Positions 14,463-23,000 are shown, numbered from the stretch's first letter. The stretch is 26,916 bases of DNA from DATLWN01 sp964492895 (GCA_964492895.1 CAZBLR010000024.1:1-26916); one strand, 5' to 3'. Program-made: numbers and translations. Notes: a model not told the origin generated them from the letters alone.

Positions 14463-15291
14463 AGCGCTTGGCCAGGCGGATGGGGCTGGGCTGGGGCAGG
14501 TTCATCGTGCGCTCGGCCGCATCCAGGTGCCGGATGCGCAAGGCGGGCGAAGGGTGGGTTTGCGACAGCACCCTGGTCAGGCCCATGCGCTGGCGCTGCT
14601 GCAGCAGGCGCAGCACGTCGTCCATGGCCCGGTAGTCGTAGCCGAGCCGGTCCAGGTAGACGACGGCCTTGGCGTCGGCGTCGTACTCGTCCTCTTTGGA
14701 CAGGCCCTTGAACAGGGCGTCGGTGGCGAAATCGGTCATCTGGCTGAACAGCGCCCCGTGGCTGCGGAAGGCCTCGGCCGCCACGTCGGCGCCGACCTTC
14801 ATCAGCTTGGAATGCTGCATCGCCTTGATGATGTGGCGCTCGGTGACGTGCGAGATCTCGTGCGCCAGGATCGCCGCCAGCTCCGCCTCGTCCCTGACCA
14901 TGTCCAGCGCCCCGCGCGTGACGAAGATGAAGCCGCCGGGGCAGGCGTAGGCGTTGACGTCGTCGGTATTCAGGATGGCGAAATGGTAGGGCAGGTTCGG
15001 CCGGTCCGAACGGCTGGCCAGCGTGGCGCCGACGAGGTTCAGGTAATAGGTCCGGCGCTGGTCGTGCACCAGGCCGTAGCGGCCGATCACGCGTGCCGCC
15101 ACCGAGCGCCCGAGCTCGATCTCCTCGCGATCCGAGATCGGGATCAGGGCCTGGGTCAGCTGAACGCCCTGCTCGATGTGCTTCATCGTGTCCGGGTTGA
15201 CGCCGAGCGCCTCGCCCAGCCCCTGCAGATCGAAGGCGGACGCCGGCAGCGGCGCCAACATCGCGACCAACAGGGCCAGGCGGCGGATCAT
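14425..15291 (-). CDS. Secreted M48 family metallopeptidase
   Basis: This 288-residue zinc peptidase starts with a signal peptide (MIRRLALLVAMLAPLPASA, cleavage before FDL) and is expected in the periplasm. The zinc motif is HEISH in ILAHEISHVTERH, with the third-ligand helix EDEYDADAKAV downstream. NAYACPGGFIFVTRGAL before the motif is also typical of the BepA/LoiP type. It lacks the C-terminal TPR repeats of BepA, so it is nearer the short LoiP-like form. The start was placed at 15291 because it begins the signal peptide; longer in-frame starts would overlap the upstream gene. The SH3-protein stop is eight bases upstream, so the pair are co-expressed and may act together on envelope proteins. 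Confidence 0.92.
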   Translation of the reverse strand: MIRRLALLVAMLAPLPASAFDLQGLGEALGVNPDTMKHIEQGVQLTQALIPISDREEIELGRSVAARVIGRYGLVHDQRRTYYLNLVGATLASRSDRPNLPYHFAILNTDDVNAYACPGGFIFVTRGALDMVRDEAELAAILAHEISHVTERHIIKAMQHSKLMKVGADVAAEAFRSHGALFSQMTDFATDALFKGLSKEDEYDADAKAVVYLDRLGYDYRAMDDVLRLLQQRQRMGLTRVLSQTHPSPALRIRHLDAAERTMNLPQPSPIRLAKRFARYTETRKNPS

Positions 15292-15299
15292 CGATGGTC

Positions 15300-15806
15300 T
15301 CACGGGTTCAGCCTGCCCTGGCGCACGAAATCGGCGATTTCCCTGTCGCTGACATGCAGGCCTTCCACCCACCGGACCTCTGCCGCCGGGGCGGCCCTGT
15401 TGCCGAGGTCGCCCTCGTTGTCCAGGCCGCGCACGCCGAGCACGGCGGTCTTGCTGGCATCGCTGTCGTCGCTGCCGAACAGGGCGGCCAGTCCCGCGAA
15501 GAACGAGGAGGTCGAACGATGGGCCTTGGGCGGCTCGTGGCGCCGGCGCAGCGCGCCCTCCGGCACCCAGCCGCTGACGATCGGGGGATTGACGGTGGCG
15601 ACGCGTGCCCAGCTGCGCTCGCGCGCCTCGATGCGTACCGAGCGCAGGCGCTCGAGGTGGGCGACGGTGGGGGATTCGTCCGACGGCGATTGCCTGATGT
15701 CGATGCCGCGGTAGGCGCCGACGTAGTACCCGTCCTCCGCAGCCCGGACCGCCGTCGGGGCGAGCAGGACACAGAGCAGGATCGCGATGCCGGCAAGCGT
15801 GCGCAT
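15300..15806 (-). CDS. Secreted bacterial SH3-domain protein
   Basis: This 168-residue protein has a signal peptide (MRTLAGIAILLCVLLAPTAVRA) followed by a bacterial SH3-like domain (about 25-90: YYVGAYRGIDIRQSPSDES, LERLRSVRIEARERSWARV, IVSGWVPEGALRR). The rest is a linker with a Ser/Asp-rich stretch and a conserved-looking tail (VRWVEGLHVSDREIADFVRQG). SH3-type domains in the periplasm usually bind peptidoglycan or peptides. It lies immediately before the M48 peptidase gene, suggesting a targeting or adaptor role for it. The start at 15806 begins the signal peptide; an ATG at 15824 would add six residues. Family assignment is good, function unknown. Confidence 0.82.
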   Translation of the reverse strand: MRTLAGIAILLCVLLAPTAVRAAEDGYYVGAYRGIDIRQSPSDESPTVAHLERLRSVRIEARERSWARVATVNPPIVSGWVPEGALRRRHEPPKAHRSTSSFFAGLAALFGSDDSDASKTAVLGVRGLDNEGDLGNRAAPAAEVRWVEGLHVSDREIADFVRQGRLNP

Positions 15807-15838
15807 GGCTTCACTGTAGGGCATGGCGCGAAAGCCTG

Positions 15839-17701
15839 TCAAAGCCGTGACAGGGCCCTGGCGATGCCGTCGGCGTCCAGCCCCAGATCGCGCAGAATCT
15901 CGCCCTGGCTGCCCTGTTCCGGAAAGCTGTCCGGGATGCCCAGATGCACGAAGGGCCCATGCCATCCGTGGTGCAGCGCCGCCACGGCGATGGCCTCGCC
16001 GATGCCGCCCATGCGGCTTCCCTCCTCGACGACGACCAGGGGCCTGTCGGCCGGCAGCTGCGCCAGGATCGTGCCGGTGTCCAGCGGCTTGACGAAGCGC
16101 AGGTTGACCAGGCCGAAGCGGCGGCCCTTCTCCGCCTGGGCGGCGACGGCCGCGGCGGCGGCATGCACGCGCGTGCCGACGGCGACGACGAGGCCGTCCG
16201 GCCCCTCGGCCAGGACCTCGGCCTCGCCCACCGGCAGGGCGGCCGCCGGCTCGGGCGTCACGCCGAGGCCGGTGCCGCGCGGGTAGCGGATGGCGGACGG
16301 GCCCGGCAGCGTCAGGGCCGTGGCCAGCATGTGGCGGAGCTCGTTCTCGTCCTTCGGCGCCATCAGCGTGATGTTCGGCAGGCAGCGCAGGAAGGCGATG
16401 TCGAAGCTGCCGGCGTGCGTGGCGCCGTCGGCGCCGACGATGCCGGCGCGGTCCATGCAGAACACCACCGGCAGGCCCTGGATGCAGATGTCGTGGATGA
16501 TCTGGTCGTAGCCGCGCTGCAAAAAGGTCGAATAGATGGCGACGACGGGCCTCAGGCCCTCGGCGGCGAGCCCGCCGGCGAAGGTGACGGCGTGCTGCTC
16601 GGCGATGCCGACGTCGAAGCAGCGCTCCGGGTGGCGGCGCGCGAAGCGGGAAAGCCCGGTGCCGCCGGGCATGGCGGCGGTGATGGCGACGATGCGCGCA
16701 TCGGTCTCGGCCAGCTCCGCCAGCGTGTCGGCGAACACCTGCGTGTAGCTCGGCGGGCCGGCGGCCGCCGGCAGCGGCTGGCCGCTCTCGGGATCGTAGG
16801 GGCCGAGGCCGTGCCAGGTCTCGGGGTCCTCCTCGGCCGGCGAGAAGCCGAGGCCCTTGCGCGTCAACACGTGCAGCAGCACCGGCCCGTCCAGGTGCCG
16901 GCAATTGGCCAGCGTCGGCAGCAGGTGCTCGAAATCGTGGCCGTCGATGGGCCCGATGTAGCGGAAGCCCAGCTCCTCGAACAGCGTGCCCGGCACGATC
17001 ATGCCCTTGACGTGCTCCTCCAGGCGGCGGGCGGCGTCCAGCGCCCCCGGCAGCCGGCTCAGCACGCGCTTGGCCGTGTCCTTGACGCCGGTGTAGGTGC
17101 GGCCGGTGATGATGCGCGCCAGGTACGCGGAGACGGCGCCGACGTTCGGGGCGATCGACATCTCGTTGTCGTTGAGGATCACCAGCAGGCGGTTCTTGCG
17201 GGCGCCGGCATGGTTCAGCGCCTCGAAGGCCATGCCGCCGGTCAGGGCCCCGTCGCCGATGACGGCGATGGCATGGTGGTGCTCGCCCTTCAGGTCGCGG
17301 CCGACCGCCATGCCGTAGGCGGCGGAGATCGAGGTCGAGGCGTGCCCCGCTCCGAAGGCGTCGTGTTCCGACTCGGTGCGCTTGGTGAAGCCGGACAGGC
17401 CGCCGTACTGGCGGATGCTCGCCATGCGATCGAAGCGGCCGGTCAGCATCTTGTGCGGATAGGCCTGGTGGCCGACGTCCCAGACGATCCTGTCCCGGGG
17501 CGAGTCGAACAGGTAATGCAGGGCGATGGTCAGCTCGACCACGCCGAGGCCGGCGCCGAGATGACCGCCGATCGGCGCCAGCGTACGGATCAGGTAGCGC
17601 CGCATCTCCGCGGCCAGGGCCGGCAGCTGCTCCGGGGTCAGGCGCTTGACGTCGGCAGGCGACGCGATGCCATCCAGCATCGGGAAATCCGTGGTCCCCA
17701 T
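15839..17701 (-). CDS. dxs: 1-deoxy-D-xylulose-5-phosphate synthase
   Basis: Dxs condenses pyruvate and glyceraldehyde-3-phosphate, the first step of the MEP isoprenoid route and a source for thiamine and pyridoxal. The 620-residue thiamine-diphosphate enzyme has the usual length. Visible sites are GGHLGAGLGVVELT (His47), WDVGHQAYPHK (His78), cofactor motif GDGALTGG at 149-156 with NDN at 177-179, and the catalytic-Glu segment DVGIAEQHAVTFAGG in the transketolase pyrimidine domain. GGHLGAGLG departs from the common gammaproteobacterial GGHFASGLG and recalls other proteobacterial branches. GGAG lies six to eight bases before the ATG, which shares one base with the ispA stop (TGATG). Confidence 0.97.
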   Translation of the reverse strand: MGTTDFPMLDGIASPADVKRLTPEQLPALAAEMRRYLIRTLAPIGGHLGAGLGVVELTIALHYLFDSPRDRIVWDVGHQAYPHKMLTGRFDRMASIRQYGGLSGFTKRTESEHDAFGAGHASTSISAAYGMAVGRDLKGEHHHAIAVIGDGALTGGMAFEALNHAGARKNRLLVILNDNEMSIAPNVGAVSAYLARIITGRTYTGVKDTAKRVLSRLPGALDAARRLEEHVKGMIVPGTLFEELGFRYIGPIDGHDFEHLLPTLANCRHLDGPVLLHVLTRKGLGFSPAEEDPETWHGLGPYDPESGQPLPAAAGPPSYTQVFADTLAELAETDARIVAITAAMPGGTGLSRFARRHPERCFDVGIAEQHAVTFAGGLAAEGLRPVVAIYSTFLQRGYDQIIHDICIQGLPVVFCMDRAGIVGADGATHAGSFDIAFLRCLPNITLMAPKDENELRHMLATALTLPGPSAIRYPRGTGLGVTPEPAAALPVGEAEVLAEGPDGLVVAVGTRVHAAAAAVAAQAEKGRRFGLVNLRFVKPLDTGTILAQLPADRPLVVVEEGSRMGGIGEAIAVAALHHGWHGPFVHLGIPDSFPEQGSQGEILRDLGLDADGIARALSRL

Positions 17702-18588
17702 CAGTGTCTCCGGCGGCCGATGTATCCGGCCAGTTCGCGCAGGGCCCCGGCCTTGTCCCCGAGCGGGGCCAGTGCCTGCAAGGCGATCTCCTGCATCTCG
17801 GCGGCCAGCTCGCGCGCCCGTTCCAGCCCCAGCACCGATACGTAGGTGGCCTTGGCCTGCGCCGCGTCCTTGCCGGCGCTCTTGCCGAGCGTCTCGCTGC
17901 TGGCCGTGGCGTCCAGGATGTCGTCGGCGATCTGGAACAGCAGGCCGACGGCATGGCCGTAGCGGGTGCAGGCCTCGATCTGCCCGGCATCGCCGCCGCC
18001 CAGGATCGCACCGGCCTCGCAGCAGTAGCTGAGCAGGGCCCCGGTCTTGTGCAGGTGGATGCGCTCGACATCGAGCATGCCGTCGACGCTGTCGGCCTCG
18101 GCCAGCATGTCCAGCATCTGGCCGCCGACCAGGCCCTGGGCACCGGCAGCCCGGGCCAGCCGCTGCAAGACCGTCACCAGCGTCTCGGCCGCCACCGGGG
18201 TCTCGGCCAGCAGCTCGAAGGCGAGCGCCTGCAGCGCATCGGCGGCCAGCACGGCCGTGGCCTCGTCGAAGCGGCGGTGGCAGGTCGGATGGCCGCGGCG
18301 CAGGTCGTCGTCGTCCATGCAGGGCAGGTCGTCGTGGATCAGCGAATAGGTGTGCATGCATTCGATGCTCATCGCCGCCGGCAGCGCCCTGGCGGTGTCC
18401 CCGCCGCCGCAGGCGAGGAAGCATTCGAGCAGCAGGGCCGGGCGGATGCGCTTGCCGCCGGCCATCAGCGAGTAGCGCATGGCCTCCCACAGGCGATCGG
18501 GCACGACATGCCGGCGGACGGCCAGCACCTCATCGAGCGCATCGTGGAGCAGCAGGGCGTGCTGCTGCAGGAACAGGGGGGGCTGCAC
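17701..18588 (-). CDS. ispA: Farnesyl diphosphate synthase (short-chain polyprenyl synthase)
   Basis: IspA adds isopentenyl diphosphate units to make geranyl and farnesyl diphosphate for quinones and undecaprenyl carriers. The 295-residue protein has the first Asp-rich motif DDLPCMD at 86-92 (followed by DDDLRRG) and the second, DDILD, at 222-226. HTYSLIHDD just before the first motif is typical of bacterial FPP synthases. MAGGKRIRP near residue 42 is the conserved IPP-binding segment. It begins with GTG, two bases after the xseB stop, with no separate ribosome site, so it is coupled to xseB. The dxs start overlaps its stop. The xseB-ispA-dxs order is a common proteobacterial operon. Confidence 0.97.
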   Translation of the reverse strand: MQPPLFLQQHALLLHDALDEVLAVRRHVVPDRLWEAMRYSLMAGGKRIRPALLLECFLACGGGDTARALPAAMSIECMHTYSLIHDDLPCMDDDDLRRGHPTCHRRFDEATAVLAADALQALAFELLAETPVAAETLVTVLQRLARAAGAQGLVGGQMLDMLAEADSVDGMLDVERIHLHKTGALLSYCCEAGAILGGGDAGQIEACTRYGHAVGLLFQIADDILDATASSETLGKSAGKDAAQAKATYVSVLGLERARELAAEMQEIALQALAPLGDKAGALRELAGYIGRRRH

Positions 18589-18590
18589 CG

Positions 18591-18827
18591 CTATTCGGCT
18601 GCGGCGTCGTTCAGGATCTGCAGGCGTTGTTCCGCCGAATCCAGCAGGGCCTCGCAGCGCCGGGACAGTTTGACGCCGGTCTCGAAGGCGGCGACGCTGT
18701 CCTCGAGCGACAGCTGGCCGGACTCGAGTTTCTCCACCAGCTGCGTCAACTGGTCCAGGGCCTGTTCGAAGCTCAGGGCGTTGATGGCGTCGTCGGTGGG
18801 TGCGGCGGCTTGTTTGGGGTCGGTCAC
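18591..18827 (-). CDS. xseB: Exodeoxyribonuclease VII small subunit
   Basis: XseB binds the XseA large subunit to form exonuclease VII, which degrades single-stranded DNA. The 78-residue protein shows LSFEQALDQLTQLVEKLESGQLSL in two adjoining pieces and FETGVKLSRRCEALLDSAEQ, both standard for the family. The start is a GTG fixed by a strong TAAGGAG site (18834-18840) six bases upstream; no ATG fits. It is the first gene of the ispA-dxs run. The large subunit gene is not in the window, as is usual. Confidence 0.95.
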   Translation of the reverse strand: MTDPKQAAAPTDDAINALSFEQALDQLTQLVEKLESGQLSLEDSVAAFETGVKLSRRCEALLDSAEQRLQILNDAAAE

Positions 18828-18841
18828 GATCGTCTCCTTAC

Positions 18842-18879
18842 CGGGACCTTTATTGTAGGTAGCCGGTCCCGAGAATCAA
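18842..18879 (-). promoter_or_regulatory. Candidate promoter of the xseB operon with inverted repeat around the -10
   Basis: Read leftward, TTGATT (18874-18879) and TACAAT (18852-18857) are 16 bases apart, just ahead of xseB. A perfect 7-bp inverted repeat, CGGGACC-N16-GGTCCCG (18842-18848 and 18865-18871), brackets the -10 element and could be an operator or a leader hairpin. Confidence 0.5.
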
Positions 18880-18880
18880 T

Positions 18881-18903
18881 GCGGCGACGCTTGCCGTCGC
18901 CGC
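18881..18903. other. Hairpin-forming inverted repeat upstream of lipB
   Basis: GCGGCGAC (18881-18888) and GTCGCCGC (18896-18903) form a perfect 8-bp stem with a 7-base loop, 23 bases before the lipB start. It could be a 5'-leader hairpin of lipB or an operator between the divergent genes. No T-tract follows. Confidence 0.4.
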
Positions 18904-18925
18904 CGCCGCTTCCTAGCGTAGGATC

Positions 18926-19573
18926 ATGCGCATCATCCGGCACGGGCGTCAGCCCTATTCCGAATCGCTGGCCGAGCAGGAGTCCTGCGTGGCCGGCGTG
19001 CTGGCCGGGGACGAGGCGCCGGTGCTGATCCTGACCGAGCATCCGCCCGTCTACACCATCGGCACCTCGGGCAGCGAGGCCGACATCCTGTCCCGCGTCA
19101 TCGACGGCGAGGCCATCGCCGTCCATGCCAGCGGCCGTGGCGGCGAGGTGACCTACCACGGGCCGGGCCAGCTCGTCTGCTACGTCATCGCCGACATCCG
19201 CACCGAGCAGGACCTGCACCGGCACGTCTGGCGGCTGGAGGAGATGGTGATCCGCACCCTGGCCGATTTCGGCATTCAGGCTGCGCGCAGCGGGCGCGGC
19301 ATCGGCGTGTGGGTGGACGGGCGCAAGATCGCCGCCGTCGGCGTGCGCTGCCGTCGTTGGGTCACCTTCCACGGCATCGCCCTGAACATCGCCCCGAACC
19401 TGCGCCACTTCGCCGGCATCGTGCCCTGCGGCATGCGCGACGCGCCGGTGACCTCGATGCGGGCGCTGGACGTGCCGGCGGACCGGGACGCCGTCGAACG
19501 GGTGCTGACGCGGCATGCCGGAGCACTGTTCGCGCCGGCCGGCCACGGCGTGCACGCCCCGGTCGCCGGTTGA
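18926..19573 (+). CDS. lipB: Octanoyl-[acyl carrier protein]:protein N-octanoyltransferase
   Basis: LipB transfers the octanoyl group from acyl carrier protein to lipoyl domains, the first step of lipoic acid synthesis. The 215-residue cytoplasmic enzyme has GRGGEVTYHGPGQLVCY at 70-86, the catalytic Lys134 in GRKIAAVGVR, and the acyl-accepting Cys168 in IVPCGM. RWVTFHGIALNI before the Cys is also conserved. TAGGA lies a few bases before the ATG. No lipA follows; the next gene begins an unrelated ABC operon 40 bases downstream. It is divergent from xseB. Confidence 0.96.
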   Translation: MRIIRHGRQPYSESLAEQESCVAGVLAGDEAPVLILTEHPPVYTIGTSGSEADILSRVIDGEAIAVHASGRGGEVTYHGPGQLVCYVIADIRTEQDLHRHVWRLEEMVIRTLADFGIQAARSGRGIGVWVDGRKIAAVGVRCRRWVTFHGIALNIAPNLRHFAGIVPCGMRDAPVTSMRALDVPADRDAVERVLTRHAGALFAPAGHGVHAPVAG

Positions 19574-19597
19574 TGCTGCTGTAGCTGCTACTGTAAG
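19570..19597 (+). promoter_or_regulatory. Weak candidate promoter for the Lol-like ABC operon
   Basis: TTGATG (19570-19575) and TGTAAG (19592-19597), 16 bases apart, lie at the lipB stop and in front of the LolA-like gene. Each matches consensus at four of six positions. Co-transcription with lipB is an equally good explanation. Confidence 0.3.
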
Positions 19598-19613
19598 AGG
19601 ACGGGGGATAGCC

Positions 19614-20387
19614 ATGACGATGCGCGGATTCGCCAGATATGGCTTGGTTTGGATCGCGGTGCTGGTCATGTCGGTCGCCGCGGCCCGGCCGGCCGAGGCG
19701 ATCGAGGCGGCCCAGCTGATCCGCCACATCGATCGCCTGTGGCGCGGCGATACCTCCCACGCCACCATGACCATGACCGTCAGGACGCGTCGTTACGAAC
19801 GCACCATGACCCTGGAGGCGTGGTCGCGCGGCAAGGAGGACTCCCTCGTCGTGATCCGCGACCCGATCAAGGACCGCGGCATCGCCACCCTCAAGGTCAG
19901 GGAGAACATCTGGAACTACCTGCCCAAGATCAACCGCGTGACCAAGGTGCCGTCGAGCATGATGTCCGGCTCGTGGATGGGAAGCCACTTCACCAACGAC
20001 GACCTGGTCAAGGAGAGCACCTTCGAGGACGACTACGACTCCCGCATCAGCTTCGAGGGTCAGCGCGACGGCCGGTCGATCTTTGAGCTGACCTCGATCC
20101 CCAAGCCGGACGCGGCGGTGGTCTGGGGCAAGGTGGTGACCGAGATCGACCAGAAGACGCTGGCGCCCTACCGGGCCTTCTATTACGACGAGGACGGCGC
20201 GCTGGTGCGCACGCTCACCTTCGATGAGGACAAGCGCGTCGGCTCGCGCATCGTGCCGATGCGCCTGAGCCTGCAACCGGCGGACAAGCCCGGCGAGTCG
20301 ACGGTGATCACGTACCAGTCCATCGAATTCGGCGTGCCGTTGCAGGCGTCGTTCTTCTCCCTGCAAAGCCTCCAGCGGCGGCGCTAG
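19614..20387 (+). CDS. Periplasmic outer-membrane lipoprotein-sorting (LolA-like) protein
   Basis: This 257-residue protein starts with a Sec signal peptide (ending VAAARPAEA) with no lipobox, so it should be soluble in the periplasm. The rest belongs to the LolA-like superfamily often annotated as outer membrane lipoprotein-sorting protein: TMTMTVRTRRYERTMTLEAW, then NYLPKINRVTKVPSSMMSG, SWMGSHFTNDDLVKES, and DQKTLAPYRAFYYDEDG. These proteins have an open half-barrel that carries a hydrophobic cargo. It is the first gene of a run encoding two FtsX-type permeases, an ATPase and an outer-membrane barrel, which fits a shuttle between the membranes. GGGGGAT precedes the chosen ATG. It is not the canonical LolA; cargo is unknown. 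Confidence 0.88.
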   Translation: MTMRGFARYGLVWIAVLVMSVAAARPAEAIEAAQLIRHIDRLWRGDTSHATMTMTVRTRRYERTMTLEAWSRGKEDSLVVIRDPIKDRGIATLKVRENIWNYLPKINRVTKVPSSMMSGSWMGSHFTNDDLVKESTFEDDYDSRISFEGQRDGRSIFELTSIPKPDAAVVWGKVVTEIDQKTLAPYRAFYYDEDGALVRTLTFDEDKRVGSRIVPMRLSLQPADKPGESTVITYQSIEFGVPLQASFFSLQSLQRRR

Positions 20388-20396
20388 GCGGCGCGC

Positions 20397-21713
20397 GTGC
20401 AGCATCCGGGCGCCGCGCCGCCGTTCAGCCGCCTGCCGATGCTGCTGTTCATCGCCTGGCGCAATATCTGGCGCAATCCGATGCGCAGCGTGCTGACCGT
20501 CGCCGCCCTGGTCGGCGGCCTGGTCATGGTGATCCTCTACGCCTCGCTGCTGGAGGGCATGACGCGGCAGATGATCCGGTATGCGACCGAGGTGACCACC
20601 GGCCATATCCAGATCCACCGCCGGGCCTTCATCGATGACCAGGATCTCTACGCCACGCTGCCCTGGTCCTACCTCGATCGCATCGCGCACGACATCCCCG
20701 GCATCCACGTGGCGCCGCGTCTGTACGCCGCGGGTCTGGCCAGCTCCGACACGACCTCGACCGGCGTCATGATCGAAGCGGTCGATCCGAAGCTCGAACC
20801 GGCGGTGACGACGATGCTCGAGCATGTGCGCAGCGGCAAGGTGGAGCTCGGCGTCGCCGACACCACGAAGTCGGGGCTGACCCGTTACAACGTCGTGATC
20901 GGCGCGCAGCTGGCGAAGAACATGAAGCTGGTCCCGGGCAGCGAACTGGTGCTGGTGACGCAGGCGGCGGACGGCAGCATCGGCAACAACCTGTACCGCG
21001 TGGCCGCGGTGCTCAGGCCCCTGGAGCCGAACTTCGACCGCATGGGTGTGCTGATGTCGATCGCGGCCTACAAGCAGCTGATGTACCTGGACAGCGGCTT
21101 CCACGAGCTGGCGATCCGGGTGGACGACATCGACAGGCTGCCCGAGGTGCAGGCGGCCCTGGAGACGGAAATGGCGACGCTGCAGCGCCGGCATCCGCTG
21201 GACAAACTCGGTGGCCCGGCCGTGGTGCGCAACTGGCGGCAACTGAATCCGACCATCTCCGACATGCTGCGCCTGAGCCGGTCGATGCTGCTGCTGATCG
21301 GCCTGATCGTCGTGGGTCTGGCCTCGCTGGGTATGCTCAACACGATGCTGATGGCGGTGCACGAGCGCACCCTCGAGTTCGGCATCCTGCTGGCGATCGG
21401 CATGAAGCGCCGCTGGCTGCTGGCGATGGTGTTGCTGGAGTCGTTCTTCCTGTCGCTGATCGCGGCCCTGATCGGCTCGGGCCTCGGGGCCCTGGCGGCA
21501 CGCTACCTCGAGGTGCACGGCATCGATTTCAGCGCCAGCATGCCCGACGGCTACGACTGGGCGGGCATGGTCTTCGAGCCGGTGATGAAGGGCTACCTGG
21601 AGCCGGGGCAGATCGTCGAGGCCTGCCTGCTGATGTTCGTCGTGACCATGATCGCCTCCCTGATCCCGTCCTGGCGCACGGTGCGCCTGAGGCCGGCCGA
21701 GGTGCTGCGGTGA
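20397..21713 (+). CDS. ABC transporter permease, FtsX/MacB (LolC/E-like) family, first subunit
   Basis: This 438-residue inner-membrane protein has the four-helix FtsX layout: one N-terminal helix (about 33-55, after AWRNIWRNPMRS), a periplasmic domain of about 240 residues, and three C-terminal helices (about 297-322, 340-370, 405-430). The SLGMLNTMLMAVHERTLEFG segment and LLAIGMKRRWLL are the coupling region typical of LolC/LolE/MacB permeases. It is predicted to extract a lipid or lipoprotein from the inner membrane using the ATPase encoded two genes downstream. The start is taken as GTG 20397; an ATG at 20439 is an alternative. Its stop overlaps the next gene's GTG by four bases. Confidence 0.9.
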   Translation: MQHPGAAPPFSRLPMLLFIAWRNIWRNPMRSVLTVAALVGGLVMVILYASLLEGMTRQMIRYATEVTTGHIQIHRRAFIDDQDLYATLPWSYLDRIAHDIPGIHVAPRLYAAGLASSDTTSTGVMIEAVDPKLEPAVTTMLEHVRSGKVELGVADTTKSGLTRYNVVIGAQLAKNMKLVPGSELVLVTQAADGSIGNNLYRVAAVLRPLEPNFDRMGVLMSIAAYKQLMYLDSGFHELAIRVDDIDRLPEVQAALETEMATLQRRHPLDKLGGPAVVRNWRQLNPTISDMLRLSRSMLLLIGLIVVGLASLGMLNTMLMAVHERTLEFGILLAIGMKRRWLLAMVLLESFFLSLIAALIGSGLGALAARYLEVHGIDFSASMPDGYDWAGMVFEPVMKGYLEPGQIVEACLLMFVVTMIASLIPSWRTVRLRPAEVLR

Positions 21714-22987
21714 CGGGGCAGCACAGCCACATGCCGGCATCGATGCTGGTCCGGCTGGCCTGGCGCAACCTGTGGCGCCACCGGCGGCGCACCGTGATCA
21801 CGCTGAGCTCCATCGCCATCGGCTTCGGTCTGGCGGTGGTCTCCATCGGCATCGGCGACGGCAGCCACAACTCGATGGTGCGCAACGCCATCCGCCTCGG
21901 CGAGGGATATCTGGCGGTGCAGCCGCCCGGCTACCAGGCGGCGCCGGCCAACCACAAGTTCCTCGCCGACGGGCTGAGCCTGCGCCACAAGCTCGTGGCG
22001 CTGCACATCGCCGGCACCATCGAGCCGCGCATCTCGCTGCAGGTGCTGGCCAGCAGCGCCACCAACTCCGTCGGCGCCGGGCTGGAGGGCATGGATCCCG
22101 TCAGCGATCCCCGGGTGGCCATGCTCAAGCCCAAGCTGGTGGCGGGCCACTGGCTGACGCCCGGCGATCATCGCGGCGTGCTGATCGGCGAGGGCATGGC
22201 GCGCAGGCTGAAGGTCAGGGTCGGCGGCAAGGTGGTGCTGATGGCCGGCACGCGCGGCGGCGATTCCCAGGCGCAGCTCGGGCGGGTGCGCGGCATCTTC
22301 GATTCCCACGTCGACGAGCTCGACGATTTCCTGGTGCTCAGCGACATCGACTTCGCCCGCAGCTTCCTCGTCGGCGAGGGCGCCGATGCGGCGAAGCAGC
22401 CGGTGACGCGCTACTCCGTCTTCCTCGACGATCCGGGCAGCATGGGCCACTGGAAGGGCGTCATCCGCAACGCCCTGGCCGGCGAACCGGTGGCGGTGCT
22501 GGACTGGCAGGAGATGATGCCGCAGCTGGTGCAGTTCATCGTCATCGACGATGCCGGCAACTACGTCTTTCTGAGCCTGATCATGATCATGGTGGTGTTC
22601 GGCATCCTGAACACCGTGCTGATGAGCGTCTTGGAGCGGACGCGCGAATTCGGGCTGCTGCGCGCCCTGGGCCTGAGCCGTCGCCACCTGCTGGCGCTGG
22701 TGCTGTGCGAGTCGCTGCTGCTGAGCCTGCTGGCGGTGGTCATCGGCTGGATCGTCGGCGGCGGGGCCCACTGGTGGATCGCCATCCACGGCATCGATTT
22801 CTCGGCCATGATGGGCGGAAACACCTCGATCGCCGGCACCTTCATGGATCCGGTGATCTATACCGAACTATCGCGGGCGCGGGTCGTCGAGCTGACCGTC
22901 GCCGTGTTCGCCGTGACCCTGGCCTCCGGCATCTACCCGGCGCTGAAGGCGGCACGGGTGACGCCGGTGGCGGCGCTGCGCACATGA
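21710..22987 (+). CDS. ABC transporter permease, FtsX/MacB (LolC/E-like) family, second subunit
   Basis: This 425-residue permease has the same layout as its upstream neighbour: an N-terminal helix (about 28-50, after LAWRNLWRHRRRTV), a large periplasmic domain, and three C-terminal helices (about 284-310, 325-355, 392-415). The shared core reads FGILNTVLMSVLERTREFGL and LRALGLSRRHLLALVL. The two permeases are clearly paralogous, both carrying HGIDFSA before the last periplasmic loop, so a heterodimer like LolCE is likely. The GTG start overlaps the first permease stop (GTGA). The ATPase gene begins 13 bases after its stop. Confidence 0.9.
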   Translation: MTGQHSHMPASMLVRLAWRNLWRHRRRTVITLSSIAIGFGLAVVSIGIGDGSHNSMVRNAIRLGEGYLAVQPPGYQAAPANHKFLADGLSLRHKLVALHIAGTIEPRISLQVLASSATNSVGAGLEGMDPVSDPRVAMLKPKLVAGHWLTPGDHRGVLIGEGMARRLKVRVGGKVVLMAGTRGGDSQAQLGRVRGIFDSHVDELDDFLVLSDIDFARSFLVGEGADAAKQPVTRYSVFLDDPGSMGHWKGVIRNALAGEPVAVLDWQEMMPQLVQFIVIDDAGNYVFLSLIMIMVVFGILNTVLMSVLERTREFGLLRALGLSRRHLLALVLCESLLLSLLAVVIGWIVGGGAHWWIAIHGIDFSAMMGGNTSIAGTFMDPVIYTELSRARVVELTVAVFAVTLASGIYPALKAARVTPVAALRT

Positions 22988-23000
22988 ACAGGAGGTCGTC

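Noticed and set aside
15944..17845. 633-codon rightward frame opposite dxs
   Set aside because: Antisense to an intact dxs; Gly/Ala/Arg/Asp-rich without motifs.
19581..19591. GTAGCTGCTAC palindrome after lipB as a possible operator
   Set aside because: Only five bases per arm and embedded in a GCTGCT-like run; likely chance.
19362..21740. Very long leftward open frame of 792 codons opposite the ABC operon
   Set aside because: His/Arg/Gln-rich composition with no domain; antisense to clear transporter genes. Long antisense frames are common in GC-rich DNA.
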